Shown here piece by piece: positions 17,537 to 28,948 of a stretch of 42,743 bases of DNA. Where the stretch lies: positions 1 through 42,743 of the forward strand of contig JAGTRY010000020.1 in the NCBI GenBank assembly GCA_018262235.1, read 5' to 3'. Made by a program: the position numbers and the translations under genes. The notes beneath the pieces are model-generated. The model made no database searches. It saw only the letters and a list, made by a program, of their open reading frames with translations, and was not told the DNA's origin. This DNA comes from Pseudomonadota bacterium (GTDB taxonomy: Bacteria; Pseudomonadota; Gammaproteobacteria; Burkholderiales; Rhodocyclaceae). How positions within the stretch are numbered: position 1 is the stretch's first letter; the number at the start of each line of letters is the position of its first letter.

Positions 17537-18721
17537 ATGACTGAACTCTCGGGCAAGACCATCGTGCTGGGCGTTTGCGGCGGGATTGCTGCTTACAAGG
17601 CGGCAGAGCTCGCGCGTTTGTTGATCAAGGCAGGGGCCTGCGTGCATGTGGTGATGACGGCTAACGGTGCGCGGTTTGTGACGCCGATGACCTTTCAGGC
17701 ACTGACGGGCAATCCAGTCTGGCTCGATCCGTGGGACGAGCGGCGTGCCAACAACATGAGCCACATCGAGTTGACGCGTAGTGCGGATGCACTCCTGATT
17801 GCGCCGGCCACGGCCAATATGCTGGCCAAGCTGGCTCATGGCATGGCGGATGACCTGTTGTCGACTCTGGCTTTGGCGCGCGATTGTCCCTTGCTCGTGG
17901 CGCCTGCCATGAACAAGCAGATGTGGAGCAACCCTGCCACGCAGCGCAATGTTGCCCAGCTCAAGGCCGATGGTATCAGCGTGATCGGCCCGGATACCGG
18001 TGTGCAGGCTTGTGGCGAAGTGGGCGAGGGGCGGATGAGTGAGCCGGAGGCTATCCGTGAAGCCTTGATTGCCTTCCTGCAGCCCAAGCCGCTTGCTGGG
18101 AAAACCGTGCTGATGACTGCTGGCCCGACGTATGAACCGATTGATCCGGTGCGTGGCATCACCAATATTTCCTCAGGGAAAATGGGTTATGCGCTGGCGC
18201 GAGCCCTTGCCATGGCGGGGGCCCGCGTCGATCTGGTCAGCGGACCGGTCGCTTTGCCGACGCCTTTTGGTGTCACGCGGGTGGATGTGCAGACTGCGCG
18301 TGAAATGCACTTGGCGGTGATGCAGCGTGTTGCAGCAGCAGATGTTTTTATTGGCGTAGCTGCGGTCGCGGATTATCGTCCGGTAGAGGTCGCTAATGAC
18401 AAGATCAAGAAGACGGATGTTGGTCTGAGTGTCGCGCTGACGCGCAATCCGGACATCCTTGCCGAAGTAGCATCCTTGCCTGCTGCCCCGTTCTGTGTTG
18501 GTTTTGCTGCAGAGAGCCAGCGCCTCGATGAATATGCCGTCAACAAACTCCGGTCCAAACGACTGAAACTTGTAGTCGGCAATCTGGTTCAGGATGGCAT
18601 GGGGGGCGATACCAATCAGGTCGTACTGTTTGATGACGCTGGCGCACACCCCTTGCCGCGCGCCAGCAAGACTGAAGTCGCAGCGGGCATCGTGGCGCAT
18701 CTGGTCCAGATGCTCGGTTGA
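17537..18721 (+). CDS. coaBC: Bifunctional phosphopantothenoylcysteine decarboxylase / phosphopantothenate-cysteine ligase
   Basis: This 394-residue fusion makes 4'-phosphopantetheine for coenzyme A. The N-terminal flavin-dependent CoaC domain (1-190) has [29 protein letters not shown] and [10 protein letters not shown]. The C-terminal CoaB ligase domain has [20 protein letters not shown] and [12 protein letters not shown], then VAAVADYRP and KIKKTD. AGGAAG lies 7 bases before the ATG. It is followed by dut at 37 bases, the conserved coaBC-dut order. Confidence 0.98.
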   Translation: MTELSGKTIVLGVCGGIAAYKAAELARLLIKAGACVHVVMTANGARFVTPMTFQALTGNPVWLDPWDERRANNMSHIELTRSADALLIAPATANMLAKLAHGMADDLLSTLALARDCPLLVAPAMNKQMWSNPATQRNVAQLKADGISVIGPDTGVQACGEVGEGRMSEPEAIREALIAFLQPKPLAGKTVLMTAGPTYEPIDPVRGITNISSGKMGYALARALAMAGARVDLVSGPVALPTPFGVTRVDVQTAREMHLAVMQRVAAADVFIGVAAVADYRPVEVANDKIKKTDVGLSVALTRNPDILAEVASLPAAPFCVGFAAESQRLDEYAVNKLRSKRLKLVVGNLVQDGMGGDTNQVVLFDDAGAHPLPRASKTEVAAGIVAHLVQMLG

Positions 18722-18758
18722 AAGTTTTTCCCTTAACCCTTTTTTTCTTGACACAAAC

Positions 18759-19208
18759 ATGCATCAACTCGACATCAAGATTCTCGACACCCGCCTCAAG
18801 GACAATCTGCCCCAATACGGTACGGCTGGTGCTGCCGGGCTGGATTTACGCGCCTGCATCAATGAGCCCTTGACCATCAATCCGGGAGATACCCACCTGA
18901 TTCCTACAGGCATGGCCATGCATCTTGAAGACCCGCGGCTGGCAGCAATGATCTTGCCGCGTTCCGGGTTGGGACACAAACATGGCATCGTGATGGGTAA
19001 CTTGGTCGGCTTGATCGACTCTGATTACCAAGGCCAGGTCTTTGTATCGACCTGGAATCGCAGCAAGGAAGCTTTCACGATCCAGCCGATGGATCGTATC
19101 GCGCAGCTGGTTGTGGTGCCGGTGGTACAGGTTACGCTCAATGTGGTGGAGGACTTTGCTGCCAGTGAGCGGGGTGCAGGTGGTTTTGGAAGTACGGGAC
19201 GGCAGTGA
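18759..19208 (+). CDS. dut: Deoxyuridine 5'-triphosphate nucleotidohydrolase (dUTPase)
   Basis: It hydrolyses dUTP to dUMP, keeping uracil out of DNA and supplying dTMP synthesis. The 149-residue trimeric-type enzyme has all five motifs in order: [42 protein letters not shown] and the C-terminal [11 protein letters not shown]. The ATG at 18759 has no recognisable Shine-Dalgarno sequence (the upstream stretch is T-rich), so its translation may depend on upstream coaBC or be leader-independent. Confidence 0.98.
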   Translation: MHQLDIKILDTRLKDNLPQYGTAGAAGLDLRACINEPLTINPGDTHLIPTGMAMHLEDPRLAAMILPRSGLGHKHGIVMGNLVGLIDSDYQGQVFVSTWNRSKEAFTIQPMDRIAQLVVVPVVQVTLNVVEDFAASERGAGGFGSTGRQ

Positions 19209-19335
19209 TTTTTTCGAGCCGAGACGGGCAAAAAGACCTGAATCGTGGCGGCTTTCAGTCTGCGCGATGAACCTAAGTGTGCTCAGGCGCCTGCTCCGGC
19301 AGGGGGCGGGTTTTCTGTAAAAGGCTGTCCTGCCG

Positions 19336-19632
19336 TCATATGGGCAATGCTTCTTCGGCCGTTTCCTTGTCGGCGGTGTGTTCTGGGTTTTTGGTAGATG
19401 CCGTGTCGTGCCATTGCAGGTAGGCACTACTGGCAGCCTCGATCAAAAGTTTGCCTTCGCCGCGCAGACTGTAGCGGTCCCCTGCGTGGAGGATTACATC
19501 GTCTGGAATGCCTGCTTCGGTGAGCCAGACTTGTCCGTCGAGAATATGCAGGCTTTGTCCTGGGCTGGCGGCGAGTACACAGAGTTGCCCTGGGGTGATG
19601 TGAATGGCTGTATTGACGAGTTCATCTTGCAT
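19336..19632 (-). CDS. DUF2917 domain protein
   Basis: The 98-residue product has the DUF2917 cupin-like core: ITPGQLCVLAASPGQSLHILDGQVWLTEAGIPDDVILHAGDRYSL. The tail is acidic. The frame is open to 19737, 2 bases from the divergent LysR start, but a GAGG site before the ATG at 19632 and the family's usual N-terminus place the start there. DUF2917 genes often sit beside LysR regulators in betaproteobacteria. Function unknown. Confidence 0.85.
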   Translation of the reverse strand: MQDELVNTAIHITPGQLCVLAASPGQSLHILDGQVWLTEAGIPDDVILHAGDRYSLRGEGKLLIEAASSAYLQWHDTASTKNPEHTADKETAEEALPI

Positions 19633-19739
19633 TTTATTGACCTCTGCCGTGGGAATGTGTCGCATGAGTGGCATTCTGCGTGGCTTGTAAGTAGAGTTCA
19701 AACGAGCAAATCTCAACCATTCACGAGTTAAATTCATCT

Positions 19740-20684
19740 ATGGATGCACCTGCGAAACTTCCTCCCTTGGGCATGTTGCGCGTTTTTGAAGCTGCAGCTC
19801 GACTAGGTAGCTTCAGCGCTGCGTCACAGGAATTGCATGTGACTCACAGCGCGGTGAGCCACCAGATCCGAGCACTGGAAGAGCAGCTCGGCTTTGCCTT
19901 GTTTCATCGTGAGGGGCGTGGCGTGCAGCTCACATTGCTGGGGCTGGAACTGGCGTCGCGCGTGAACCGGGCGTTGTGCGAGATGGGGAGTATGGTGTCC
20001 TTGCTGCGTCAACGGGCGAATCCTCGCCGCCTGACTGTGACAACGATGCCTTCGTTTGCTGCACGCTGGCTGGCGCCGCGTCTGGGGCGCTTTATCGAGC
20101 AGGAACCGGATATCGAGTTGAATATCGTGACGACATCAACAGTGCTCGATTTTGCCCGTGATGGCGTTGATATAGCGATTCGCTTCGGTTTTGGTGATGC
20201 GCCTGGACAGCATGCGGAATTGCTGATGCGCGATGAGATGCTGGTTGTGGCAAGTCCGAAATTGCTGTGTGACAGGCCGCCCGCAACACCTGCCGATTTG
20301 CGCGATTGGCCACTTTTGCGCTCGGATGGTGAATTCTGGCGTGGCTGGTTTGAGAGCGTGGGTCTGGATTGGCCGGAGCCACAAAGCGGTTTGTATTTCA
20401 ACGACTCTGCCATCGTACTGCAGGCCGCGCTGGATGGGCGAGGTCTTGCATTGTCGCGTCGCAGCTTGTGTCAGCAGGAGATCGATGCCGGGAGTCTTGT
20501 GCAGGTGTTTCCGCAGACGCTGCCGAATCTGCGCGCTTACTGGTTCGTGAGCCCTGCTGGCGTGGTTCTGACACCGCTGGCACAGCGTTTCCGCGCTTGG
20601 GTGTTTGCAGAGGCTCGCAGCTGTCCGCCAGTGGCTGAAGATGTGCGTGTGAATGTGACAGCGCTTGAACGTTGCGTACACTGA
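19740..20684 (+). CDS. LysR family transcriptional regulator, GcvA-like
   Basis: The 314-residue protein has the LysR winged helix-turn-helix at about 7-66 (LRVFEAAARLGSFSAASQEL, HVTHSAVSHQIRALEEQLG) and a GcvA-type effector domain: TTMPSFAARWLAPRLGRF, GVDIAIRFGFG, then DSAIVLQAALDGRGLALSRRSL. It is divergent from the DUF2917 gene, 107 bases from its start, which is therefore a probable target. The natural effector is unknown. Confidence 0.93.
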   Translation: MDAPAKLPPLGMLRVFEAAARLGSFSAASQELHVTHSAVSHQIRALEEQLGFALFHREGRGVQLTLLGLELASRVNRALCEMGSMVSLLRQRANPRRLTVTTMPSFAARWLAPRLGRFIEQEPDIELNIVTTSTVLDFARDGVDIAIRFGFGDAPGQHAELLMRDEMLVVASPKLLCDRPPATPADLRDWPLLRSDGEFWRGWFESVGLDWPEPQSGLYFNDSAIVLQAALDGRGLALSRRSLCQQEIDAGSLVQVFPQTLPNLRAYWFVSPAGVVLTPLAQRFRAWVFAEARSCPPVAEDVRVNVTALERCVH

Positions 20685-21088
20685 ATGGAAGGCCTCACCC
20701 AGATCGAAATGCAGCGACACATACGCCTGCTGAGCGCACCGCCGCCATCATTACGCCAGCACCGGATGAATTCAGTGACCCGGCTGTAGCCACCGGCAAA
20801 CCCGGCTGCCTTGAGCTCGGCATACAACTTCAAGGCCGTGCGCCGGTCCCATTTGGGACGGCGGGCATCGGTTTTCAGGGCTTTGATCCGTTGAGCGGCA
20901 AACGGCTCGACCTTGCCCGGCGCACCGATGTGCCGGTACTTCGGTTCAAAGTCCTCCGACTCACGCAGTCAGCGCTTGACGGTGTTCCGGCTCCAGCCAC
21001 AGCGACGCGCTATCTCCGAAATCGACAGCTCATCACGGTGGTACCAACGACGAATTCTTGCCAGTTCCTTCACGGTGATCATCTCCAT
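20685..21088 (-). pseudogene. istA: IstA transposase of IS21, broken
   Basis: From ATG at 21088 the frame reads MEMITVKELARIRRWYHRDE and ends prematurely at a TGA after WSRNTVKR. The same frame resumes with FEPKYRHIGAPGKVEPFAA and LKLYAELKAAGFAGGYSRV, then needs a frameshift to continue with QQAYVSLHFDLGEAF before homology stops. This is the DNA-binding N-terminal part of IstA without its DDE catalytic region, so it is inactive. Confidence 0.85.
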
Positions 21089-21191
21089 CTTTACCCCACT
21101 CAAAAAGTAAGCGGGAGAGGTTGATTACCTGGTCAAATTTCAACGCGCAAACACGCAGGGAACTGGTCAGTTTTCGGTGAGCGTCAATACA
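20685..21191 (-). mobile_element. IS21 family remnant
   Basis: A decayed istA and one element end are visible. Read leftwards from 21191, TGTATTGACGCTCACCG followed by AAACTGACCAG and GAAATTTGACCAGG looks like an IS21-type terminus with its repeated transposase sites. The other end and istB are missing: sequence homology stops right at the 3' end of the LysR gene. This may explain the unusual LysR C-terminal tail. Confidence 0.75.
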
Positions 21192-21289
21192 CCAGGCCAT
21201 TAACAATCGGCAACTAATCGGGTGCATGTGGGGAAAAACCGCCCTTTCGGGTAGAGTAGGGGATTACCTAGTCCAAGAATATTTCCTCC

Positions 21290-22372
21290 ATGTTTCAGCG
21301 CAGAACCTTGTTTTCAACAGGCCTCGTTTCCGCTTTACTAGTGGCCTCTTTGTTGCTCTCGCCTTTAGCCACCGCCGAAGAGATCCGCGGAGCAGGTTCC
21401 ACGGCCGCAGCCAAGCTTTATCAAAGTTGGGCGGAGAGTTTCAAAACCACCGGCAACCAAGTCAACTACGCCCCCGTAGGTTCAAGCGCAGGCATTAAGG
21501 CCGTGATTACAGGGGCAGTGGATTTCGGGGCAACCGATGTTCCCCTGACCGACGAACAGATGCAGAAGGATGGTTTGATTTGCATCCCGACCGCGATCAC
21601 CGGCATTGTGCCTGCTGTGAATCTACCAGGAGTACCGCAGGGTAAACTACGCCTGAGCGGCCCGCTGCTAGCAGCGATCCTCACTGGCAAGGTGCATTAC
21701 TGGAATGACGATGCCATTCGTGCGCTAAATCCCAACATCCGGTTGCCGGCAGAGGCGATCCATGTGGTCGCCCGTCAGGACGGATCGGGTTCCACTTGGG
21801 TGCTCAGCAAATACCTGAGCGCAGTCAGCCCGGAATGGGCACAGGAGATGGGTAACGAGTCCCTGCTGCACTGGCCCGCAAGTACGCTGCTCGCGCGTGG
21901 TTCCTCAGGGATGGCTGACCAGATCAAACAGACGCCATATAGCATCGGCTATCTGGAGCCAGGCTACATCGCCAGCACCGAATTGAATTACGCGCTAGTT
22001 GCCAACAAGGCTGGCAAATATGTTCAACCTGACGCAGTTGCCTTCCGCGCTGCACTCGCGGGCAGTCGCTGGACTTTCGAAGGGCGTTTCGAGGACACCC
22101 TGACCAATCTTAGTGATCAGGCTGCCTGGCCGATCACTACTGGCACGTTCATCGTCATGAAACGTGTTGCCGTCGCCCCTAAACGAATGGCTATTGTGGC
22201 CAATTTTCTCAGTGGAGCCTTCATGCAAGCCGACAACCTGGCCCCCAAGGCGGGCTTCGTTCCGCTGCCCATGAAGACCCAAGCCCGTGCCGTCAAAACG
22301 CTGGGGAGTATGGTCGAGCCAAGTGGTGTCCCACTGCTCTTCGACGTAATCTGGCGTCGTGTGGGCGGTTAG
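21290..22372 (+). CDS. PstS-like phosphate-binding protein, orphan
   Basis: The 360-residue precursor has a signal peptide with probable cleavage after TA-x at residue 29 (LATA/EE) and then the periplasmic phosphate-binding fold: IRGAGSTAAAKLYQSWAESF, VGSSAGIKAV, VDFGATDVPLTDEQM, RQDGSGSTWVLSKYL and ARGSSGMADQIKQTPYSIGY. These are the phosphate-contacting loops of PstS. No pstC, pstA, pstB or phoU follows; the gene is bracketed by transposon remnants. It may supply a distant transporter, or act in sensing or binding only. No Pho box and only a weak ribosome site are seen. Confidence 0.9.
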   Translation: MFQRRTLFSTGLVSALLVASLLLSPLATAEEIRGAGSTAAAKLYQSWAESFKTTGNQVNYAPVGSSAGIKAVITGAVDFGATDVPLTDEQMQKDGLICIPTAITGIVPAVNLPGVPQGKLRLSGPLLAAILTGKVHYWNDDAIRALNPNIRLPAEAIHVVARQDGSGSTWVLSKYLSAVSPEWAQEMGNESLLHWPASTLLARGSSGMADQIKQTPYSIGYLEPGYIASTELNYALVANKAGKYVQPDAVAFRAALAGSRWTFEGRFEDTLTNLSDQAAWPITTGTFIVMKRVAVAPKRMAIVANFLSGAFMQADNLAPKAGFVPLPMKTQARAVKTLGSMVEPSGVPLLFDVIWRRVGG

Positions 22373-22790
22373 TCGTAAAGCGGTGGTTGGCGCGATAAAC
22401 CCCTTGGGAGGGTGTGGCGCCAACCAGAATCGCCTTTTGCTTAGGCGGGGGCATGCGATTGACTGCTGCGACTGATCTGATAGTCAAAGATGACTACCCT
22501 TGGGTCAGTTCGTGATGATTGCTACTGCTGCTCATCCCACTGCCAGATCGTTGCGCCGTAATTGGCGTCAAAATCCGGCATGACTTCGCTTTGTTTGAAC
22601 AAACGGCGAGAGCCCAACTTTGCCGGCGTCAGCCATAGCCCGCCTTGGGGCAAGGCTGGCTGGCGGGGCAGCGCAGGTGCAGGACTTCAACGCCGGGAGA
22701 AGTTGGAGCCGCGAGGCTCTGCTCGGTAGCCCGAGGACCTGCGCGTCAAACTGCGCAAGTGCACTGGCACAAAATCCGGTCCGGCCAACA
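22373..22790. other. Non-coding stretch between pstS and IS remnants
   Basis: I see no convincing gene, RNA or terminator in these about 420 bases. Several short open frames exist but have neither ribosome sites nor recognisable sequence. It is probably decayed mobile DNA. Confidence 0.5.
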
Positions 22791-22794
22791 CGGG

Positions 22795-23000
22795 CTACTC
22801 TGCAGTGGCTGGCTTGCGGCGACTGGGCGGCTCAATGCCACACTCACGCAGCCAGCGACGCACCTGGTTTGCGTTCAGACCGTTGGCCAACGCCACCCCA
22901 GCCACTGAGACGCCGGGATCACAACACGCCGCGACCACCGATTGTTGAAAGCTCCGCTGTGCGTGCGCCGCACCCGGCGCGGAATCGTGACATCCATAGT
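22795..23000 (-). pseudogene. IS66-like OrfA/TnpA fragment
   Basis: Read leftwards, the peptide HAQRSFQQSVVAACCDPGVS followed by VAGVALANGLNANQVRRWLRECG resembles the helix-turn-helix part of the small accessory transposase protein of IS66-type (or IS3-type) elements. It stops soon after at 22795, and neither the companion genes nor element ends are visible. Confidence 0.65.
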
Positions 23001-23059
23001 GTCCACCATCGATATTGATGGACTCCATCTTCAGCGGGCTAAGCGGCTCAAGGAAGATG

Positions 23060-23223
23060 GGGTGGCCGGGGGCTTACAACATCTCTACAAGAACCGCAAT
23101 CTGGTCGAGCGATTCTTCAGTCGTATCAAGCAATTTCGGCGTATCGCCACCCATTATGACAAGCTGGCAGCACGCTTTGCTTCCTTCGTCGCGATTGTGG
23201 CCGCTGTCATTTGGCTGGCTTGA
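23060..23223 (+). pseudogene. IS5 family transposase C-terminal fragment
   Basis: The 54 last residues include HLYKNRNLVERFFSRIKQF and RRIATHYDKLAARFASFVAI, matching the C-terminal DDE-domain end of IS5-group transposases (with the NLVERFFxxIKxFRRIATRYDK signature). The rest of the transposase is missing upstream. It abuts the 3' end of ubiG. Confidence 0.85.
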
Positions 23224-23239
23224 ATGTCGACAGACTAGG

Positions 23240-23944
23240 CTAATCCCCTTTGCTGGCGCGCATCAGATAATTGACATCGGTGTTGGTGCCAAGACTATAG
23301 ATTCTGCTGAGCGGATTGAATGTCATACCGATGAGTTCTCGTGTATCAAGGCCTGCGTTGCGCAAGTCACGAGAGAGCTCTGAGGGCTTGAGAAACTTCG
23401 CGTATTCGTGAGTCCCCCGTGGAAGCATATTGAGAAGGTATTCGGCGCCGACAACGGCTAGCAGGTAAGCCTTGAGATTGCGGTTGATGGTCGACAGGAA
23501 CAAGTCACCTTGTGGCTTGAGCAGGGTTGCGCACGCCCGTACGATGCTTGCGGGGTCGGGAACGTGTTCCAGCATTTCCATGCAGGTGATGACGTCAAAT
23601 GCAGCCGGTTCCTGTGCTGCAAGTGCTTCGGCGGAGATTTTCCGGTAATCGACAGTGAGCTTGCTTTCATGCAGATGCAGGCGTGCGACGGCGAGGGCTT
23701 TGTCCGATAGATCAATTGCCGTTACATTTGCGCCGGCGCGAGCCATGCTCTCTGCGAGAATTCCGCCGCCGCAGCCGATGTCCAGCACCCGCTTACCTGC
23801 TAGCGGCGATAGTTGGTTGATCCAGTCAAGGCGTAGCGGATTGATTTCATGCAGTGGTTTGAACTCGGATTCGGGATCCCACCAGCGGTGAGCCAAATCA
23901 CTGAACTTGGCCAATTCTTTCTCGTCTGCATTGGTATGGGGCAT
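23240..23944 (-). CDS. ubiG: Ubiquinone biosynthesis O-methyltransferase UbiG
   Basis: UbiG carries out both O-methylation steps of ubiquinone synthesis. The 234-residue SAM-dependent enzyme has [20 protein letters not shown] and INPLRLDWI at the N-terminus, motif [17 protein letters not shown] (about 52-67), and the UbiG-specific region [20 protein letters not shown] with [11 protein letters not shown]. It is intact despite lying between IS5 and IS200 remnants. Confidence 0.97.
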   Translation of the reverse strand: MPHTNADEKELAKFSDLAHRWWDPESEFKPLHEINPLRLDWINQLSPLAGKRVLDIGCGGGILAESMARAGANVTAIDLSDKALAVARLHLHESKLTVDYRKISAEALAAQEPAAFDVITCMEMLEHVPDPASIVRACATLLKPQGDLFLSTINRNLKAYLLAVVGAEYLLNMLPRGTHEYAKFLKPSELSRDLRNAGLDTRELIGMTFNPLSRIYSLGTNTDVNYLMRASKGD

Positions 23945-24085
23945 GGTGTTGTCGGGGTGCGCTCGGGAGTGTGATTGTGACCGGATTGAAGGGCGAAAAA
24001 AAGCCCTGCACGCAGCGGTAATGCGGTTCAGTTAAAGCTCTTTGATGTGCCGAGTTGGATAGCGATGAGGCTTGGCTTTGACGAC

Positions 24086-24114
24086 ACGGGGGCATTTTCG
24101 CCCCCGTCGTTTTT
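24086..24114 (+). terminator. Terminator-like hairpin with T-run
   Basis: ACGGGGGC (24086-24093), loop ATTTTC, GCCCCCGT (24100-24107), then CGTTTTT. It has the form of an intrinsic terminator on the plus strand, although no plus-strand gene lies just upstream. It may instead be the subterminal palindrome of the IS200 remnant. Confidence 0.55.
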
Positions 24115-24179
24115 CAACGATGTGCTGGCGCATACGCATCAAATGCGCGGGCAAATTCCCCAGGCTCATGCCGGCGTTG

Positions 24180-24479
24180 GCTGGTCAGAAGGAGTGCAGG
24201 ATTCTGGAAGGACATTTGATGAGTGACCACATTCACATGTGCATCAGTATTCCATCGAAATATTCGGTGGCGAACATGGTGGGCTACATCAAGGGGAAGA
24301 GTGCGATCTCAATTGCTCGCCGGTTCAATGGGCGAAGCCGAAACTTCGGGGGTGAGAACTTCTGGGCCAGAGGATACTTTGTATCAACGGTGGGGTTGGA
24401 CGAGGAGATGGTTCGAGCCTATATCCGGCACCAAGAGAAGGAAGATGAGCATTACGACCAGCTGAAGTTGGGCATGTGA
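24180..24479 (+). pseudogene. tnpA: IS200-type TnpA (Y1 transposase), N-terminally broken
   Basis: Homology runs from LAGQKECRILEGHLMSDHI with the HUH nuclease motif (HIH in DHIHM), through SIPSKYSVANMVGYIKGKSA and ENFWARGYFVSTVG, to MVRAYIRHQEKE with the presumed catalytic tyrosine, ending at TGA 24479. The first 40 or so residues of a normal TnpA are absent and replaced by unrelated sequence containing a terminator-like hairpin, so it is probably inactive. Confidence 0.8.
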
Positions 24480-24523
24480 CTGCCCCGCCTTCAGGCGGCG
24501 CATGTCGCAGCCCCTTTGAAGGG

Positions 24524-24733
24524 CTAACAAACAAAAGCCCCCGGCTTTGCCGGGGGATACTTACTTTTGGGGAAGGGGAATCCGTTTAGCATGGTGTCGA
24601 TAAAATAACTTCGAGCACCAGAGGGCCATAGTTCGCTGCCACGTTGATATGTTTCGTTCACGACCAGCTCTTTTCTAGCGAGCATGTCGCGAATTTCAAT
24701 GACCGAGTCGTTACTTGTATCGATTCTCGGCAC
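24524..24733 (-). pseudogene. DUF262 domain protein, N-terminal fragment
   Basis: The 69-residue frame reads SVIEIRDMLARKELVVNETY then QRGSELWPSGARSYFIDTML and NGFPFPK, which is the opening of the DUF262 (ParB-like nuclease) domain found in GmrSD-type DNA-modification-dependent restriction enzymes. The domain is cut off at the right end of the IS200 remnant; the last residues are read-through of its hairpin. The rest of the gene is not seen on the other side. Confidence 0.65.
24538..24556 (-). terminator. Strong hairpin at the IS200/DUF262 junction
   Basis: CCCCCGGC (24538-24545), loop TTT, GCCGGGGG (24549-24556), followed on the minus strand by CTTTTGTTT. It can act as a minus-strand terminator and is probably the right-end palindrome of the IS200 remnant. 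Confidence 0.6.
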
Positions 24734-24759
24734 GTTGCCTTCCCTTTTTGATATTGGAT

Positions 24760-26424
<1,665 letters not shown>

Positions 26425-26542
26425 TGGGATTTTGGGGTCGAAAAATTTGTGAAGACGCGATTTTAGCAGCCCGGACCGCGTCCACCGGGAAAATCCGGCC
26501 GTGGCGTGTGCGCGTGACGATCTTGCAAGCAGGTTGAATAGC

Positions 26543-26568
26543 AAAAAAAGCCCGGGCAGAGCCGGGCC
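26543..26568 (-). terminator. Intrinsic terminator of the bactofilin gene
   Basis: On the minus strand GCCCGG (26567-26562) pairs with CCGGGC (26555-26550) across a 6-base loop, followed by seven T residues (26549-26543). It lies 78 bases after the bactofilin stop and separates it from ettA. Confidence 0.75.
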
Positions 26569-26645
26569 AAAAATAACGCGCGTAGATCGGTGGCATTCCG
26601 CTTGTGGCGCTGGCGCGGGAGGACGACTGCCAGCGGCCGCTTGCT

Positions 26646-27290
26646 TCAGGCCACCGAGGTGATCAGAGAAGTAACTTTTGATCGGTCGGCCTCCTTTCCT
26701 GGATTGCGCAGTTCGCCCGGGCGGGATTGCTCCAGGGCCTGGATGTCGCCACAGATCTGGCCGCCTGCTTCGATGAGGAGGCTGCCATAGCGGATCGTGC
26801 CTTTGACACGGCCGGTGGCATGGATGATGAGTTGGGTGCGGGCGGTGAGTTCGCCTTCGAACTGGCCGTGGATCTCTGCGACATCGATGCCGACCTTGCC
26901 GGAAAAGGCACCTTGCTCGGCGATACGGATCACACGGCTATCCATGGTGGCTTCGACACGACCTTCAACGATCAAGGTGTCGCAGTCGAGAATTTCGGCG
27001 CCCTTGAGTTTGACCTCCGGACCCACAACCAGACGGCTGCTGGATTCGTTCGCGGCTTGATGAGCGGAGTCTGGCGTGGCGGTGACGGGCGGGGCGCTCA
27101 TGGTGGTCTCCTTGGTGGCAGGGGGTTGCGTGTTGACCAGAATCTGCGCTGCCTGGGCAGGCGACAGGCTGGTCGCATCGCGCAAGCGGTTTTGCGGCTG
27201 GAGCGGCGGATAGGCGCCGGGCGTGTGGGTCACCCGGGGCTGACGCTCGGGTGTGGGTTCGGGCGTGCGGGGCAGCGGTTTGTTGAACAT
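26646..27290 (-). CDS. Bactofilin family cytoskeletal protein
   Basis: The 214-residue product has a proline-rich disordered N-terminus (MFNKPLPRTPEPTPERQPRV, to about residue 75) and a bactofilin beta-helix domain at about 85-190: LVVGPEVKLKGAEILDCDTL, VEGRVEATMDSRVIRI, GAFSGKVGIDVAEIHGQFEG and GRVKGTIRYGSLLIEAGGQI. Bactofilins polymerise without nucleotide and organise cell-wall or envelope proteins. AAGGAG stands 7 bases before the ATG at 27290, which rules out the longer frame to 27554. It has its own sigma-54-type promoter with two GlrR-type sites upstream. Confidence 0.92.
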   Translation of the reverse strand: MFNKPLPRTPEPTPERQPRVTHTPGAYPPLQPQNRLRDATSLSPAQAAQILVNTQPPATKETTMSAPPVTATPDSAHQAANESSSRLVVGPEVKLKGAEILDCDTLIVEGRVEATMDSRVIRIAEQGAFSGKVGIDVAEIHGQFEGELTARTQLIIHATGRVKGTIRYGSLLIEAGGQICGDIQALEQSRPGELRNPGKEADRSKVTSLITSVA

Positions 27291-27351
27291 TTCATCTCCT
27301 TGTTGACCGGAGGCGGAGCGCTCAAGGTGGCCCGCCGACTGGTGCTTCCAT

Positions 27352-27367
27352 TGCAGGGGGCGTGCCA
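27352..27367 (-). promoter_or_regulatory. Sigma-54 promoter of the bactofilin gene
   Basis: Read leftwards from 27367: TGGCACG-N4-CTGCA, against the consensus TGGCACG-N4-TTGCA, with GG and GC separated by exactly 10 bases. Only one position differs. Transcription should begin near 27340, about 50 bases before the bactofilin ATG. Confidence 0.82.
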
Positions 27368-27433
27368 GATGAGGAATGTTCAATGAAAACAGTGTGTTGA
27401 TGTGCTTGCAGGCAGCGTGGAGCAGGCGTTGGT

Positions 27434-27451
27434 TGTCGCTGTCTGGCGACA
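27434..27451. promoter_or_regulatory. GlrR-type activator site, proximal
   Basis: TGTC (27434-27437), ten bases, GACA (27448-27451): an exact copy of the TGTC-N10-GACA motif known for GlrR upstream of E. coli glmY. Its centre is about 100 bases upstream of the predicted sigma-54 start site, a normal enhancer distance. Confidence 0.75.
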
Positions 27452-27500
27452 GGGGGCGGCTCCTCAGCTGTTCATTGCCTGTGGCAGCAAGGCAAAGCCT

Positions 27501-27518
27501 TGTCGTGGATCGGCGACA
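27501..27518. promoter_or_regulatory. GlrR-type activator site, distal
   Basis: A second exact TGTC-N10-GACA (27501-27504 and 27515-27518), centred 67 bases from the first. The two sites share more than the core: both have GGC before GACA and TGTCG at the left. It lies just beyond the end of glrR. Confidence 0.75.
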
Positions 27519-27550
27519 GCGGAATCCACGTGCGGCGCTCTGCGGGGCGG

Positions 27551-28944
<1,394 letters not shown>

Positions 28945-28948
<4 letters not shown>

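Larger units (their letters stand above)
24060..24565 (+). mobile_element. IS200/IS605-type element remnant (approximate limits)
   Basis: A broken single-strand transposase gene is flanked by hairpins as in IS200 elements: ACGGGGGC/GCCCCCGT at 24086-24107 on the left, and CCGCCTTCAGGCGG (about 24486-24499) and CCCCCGGC/GCCGGGGG at 24538-24556 on the right. It appears to have inserted in or next to a DUF262 gene. Exact ends are not certain. Confidence 0.6.

Noticed and set aside
21200-21289. Pho box for pstS
   Set aside because: No CTGTCAT-type tandem repeats are present upstream of the gene.
24072-24180. N-terminal 36 residues of the IS200 TnpA open frame
   Set aside because: They start at TTG, do not resemble TnpA, and run through a terminator-like hairpin; homology begins only at about 24180.
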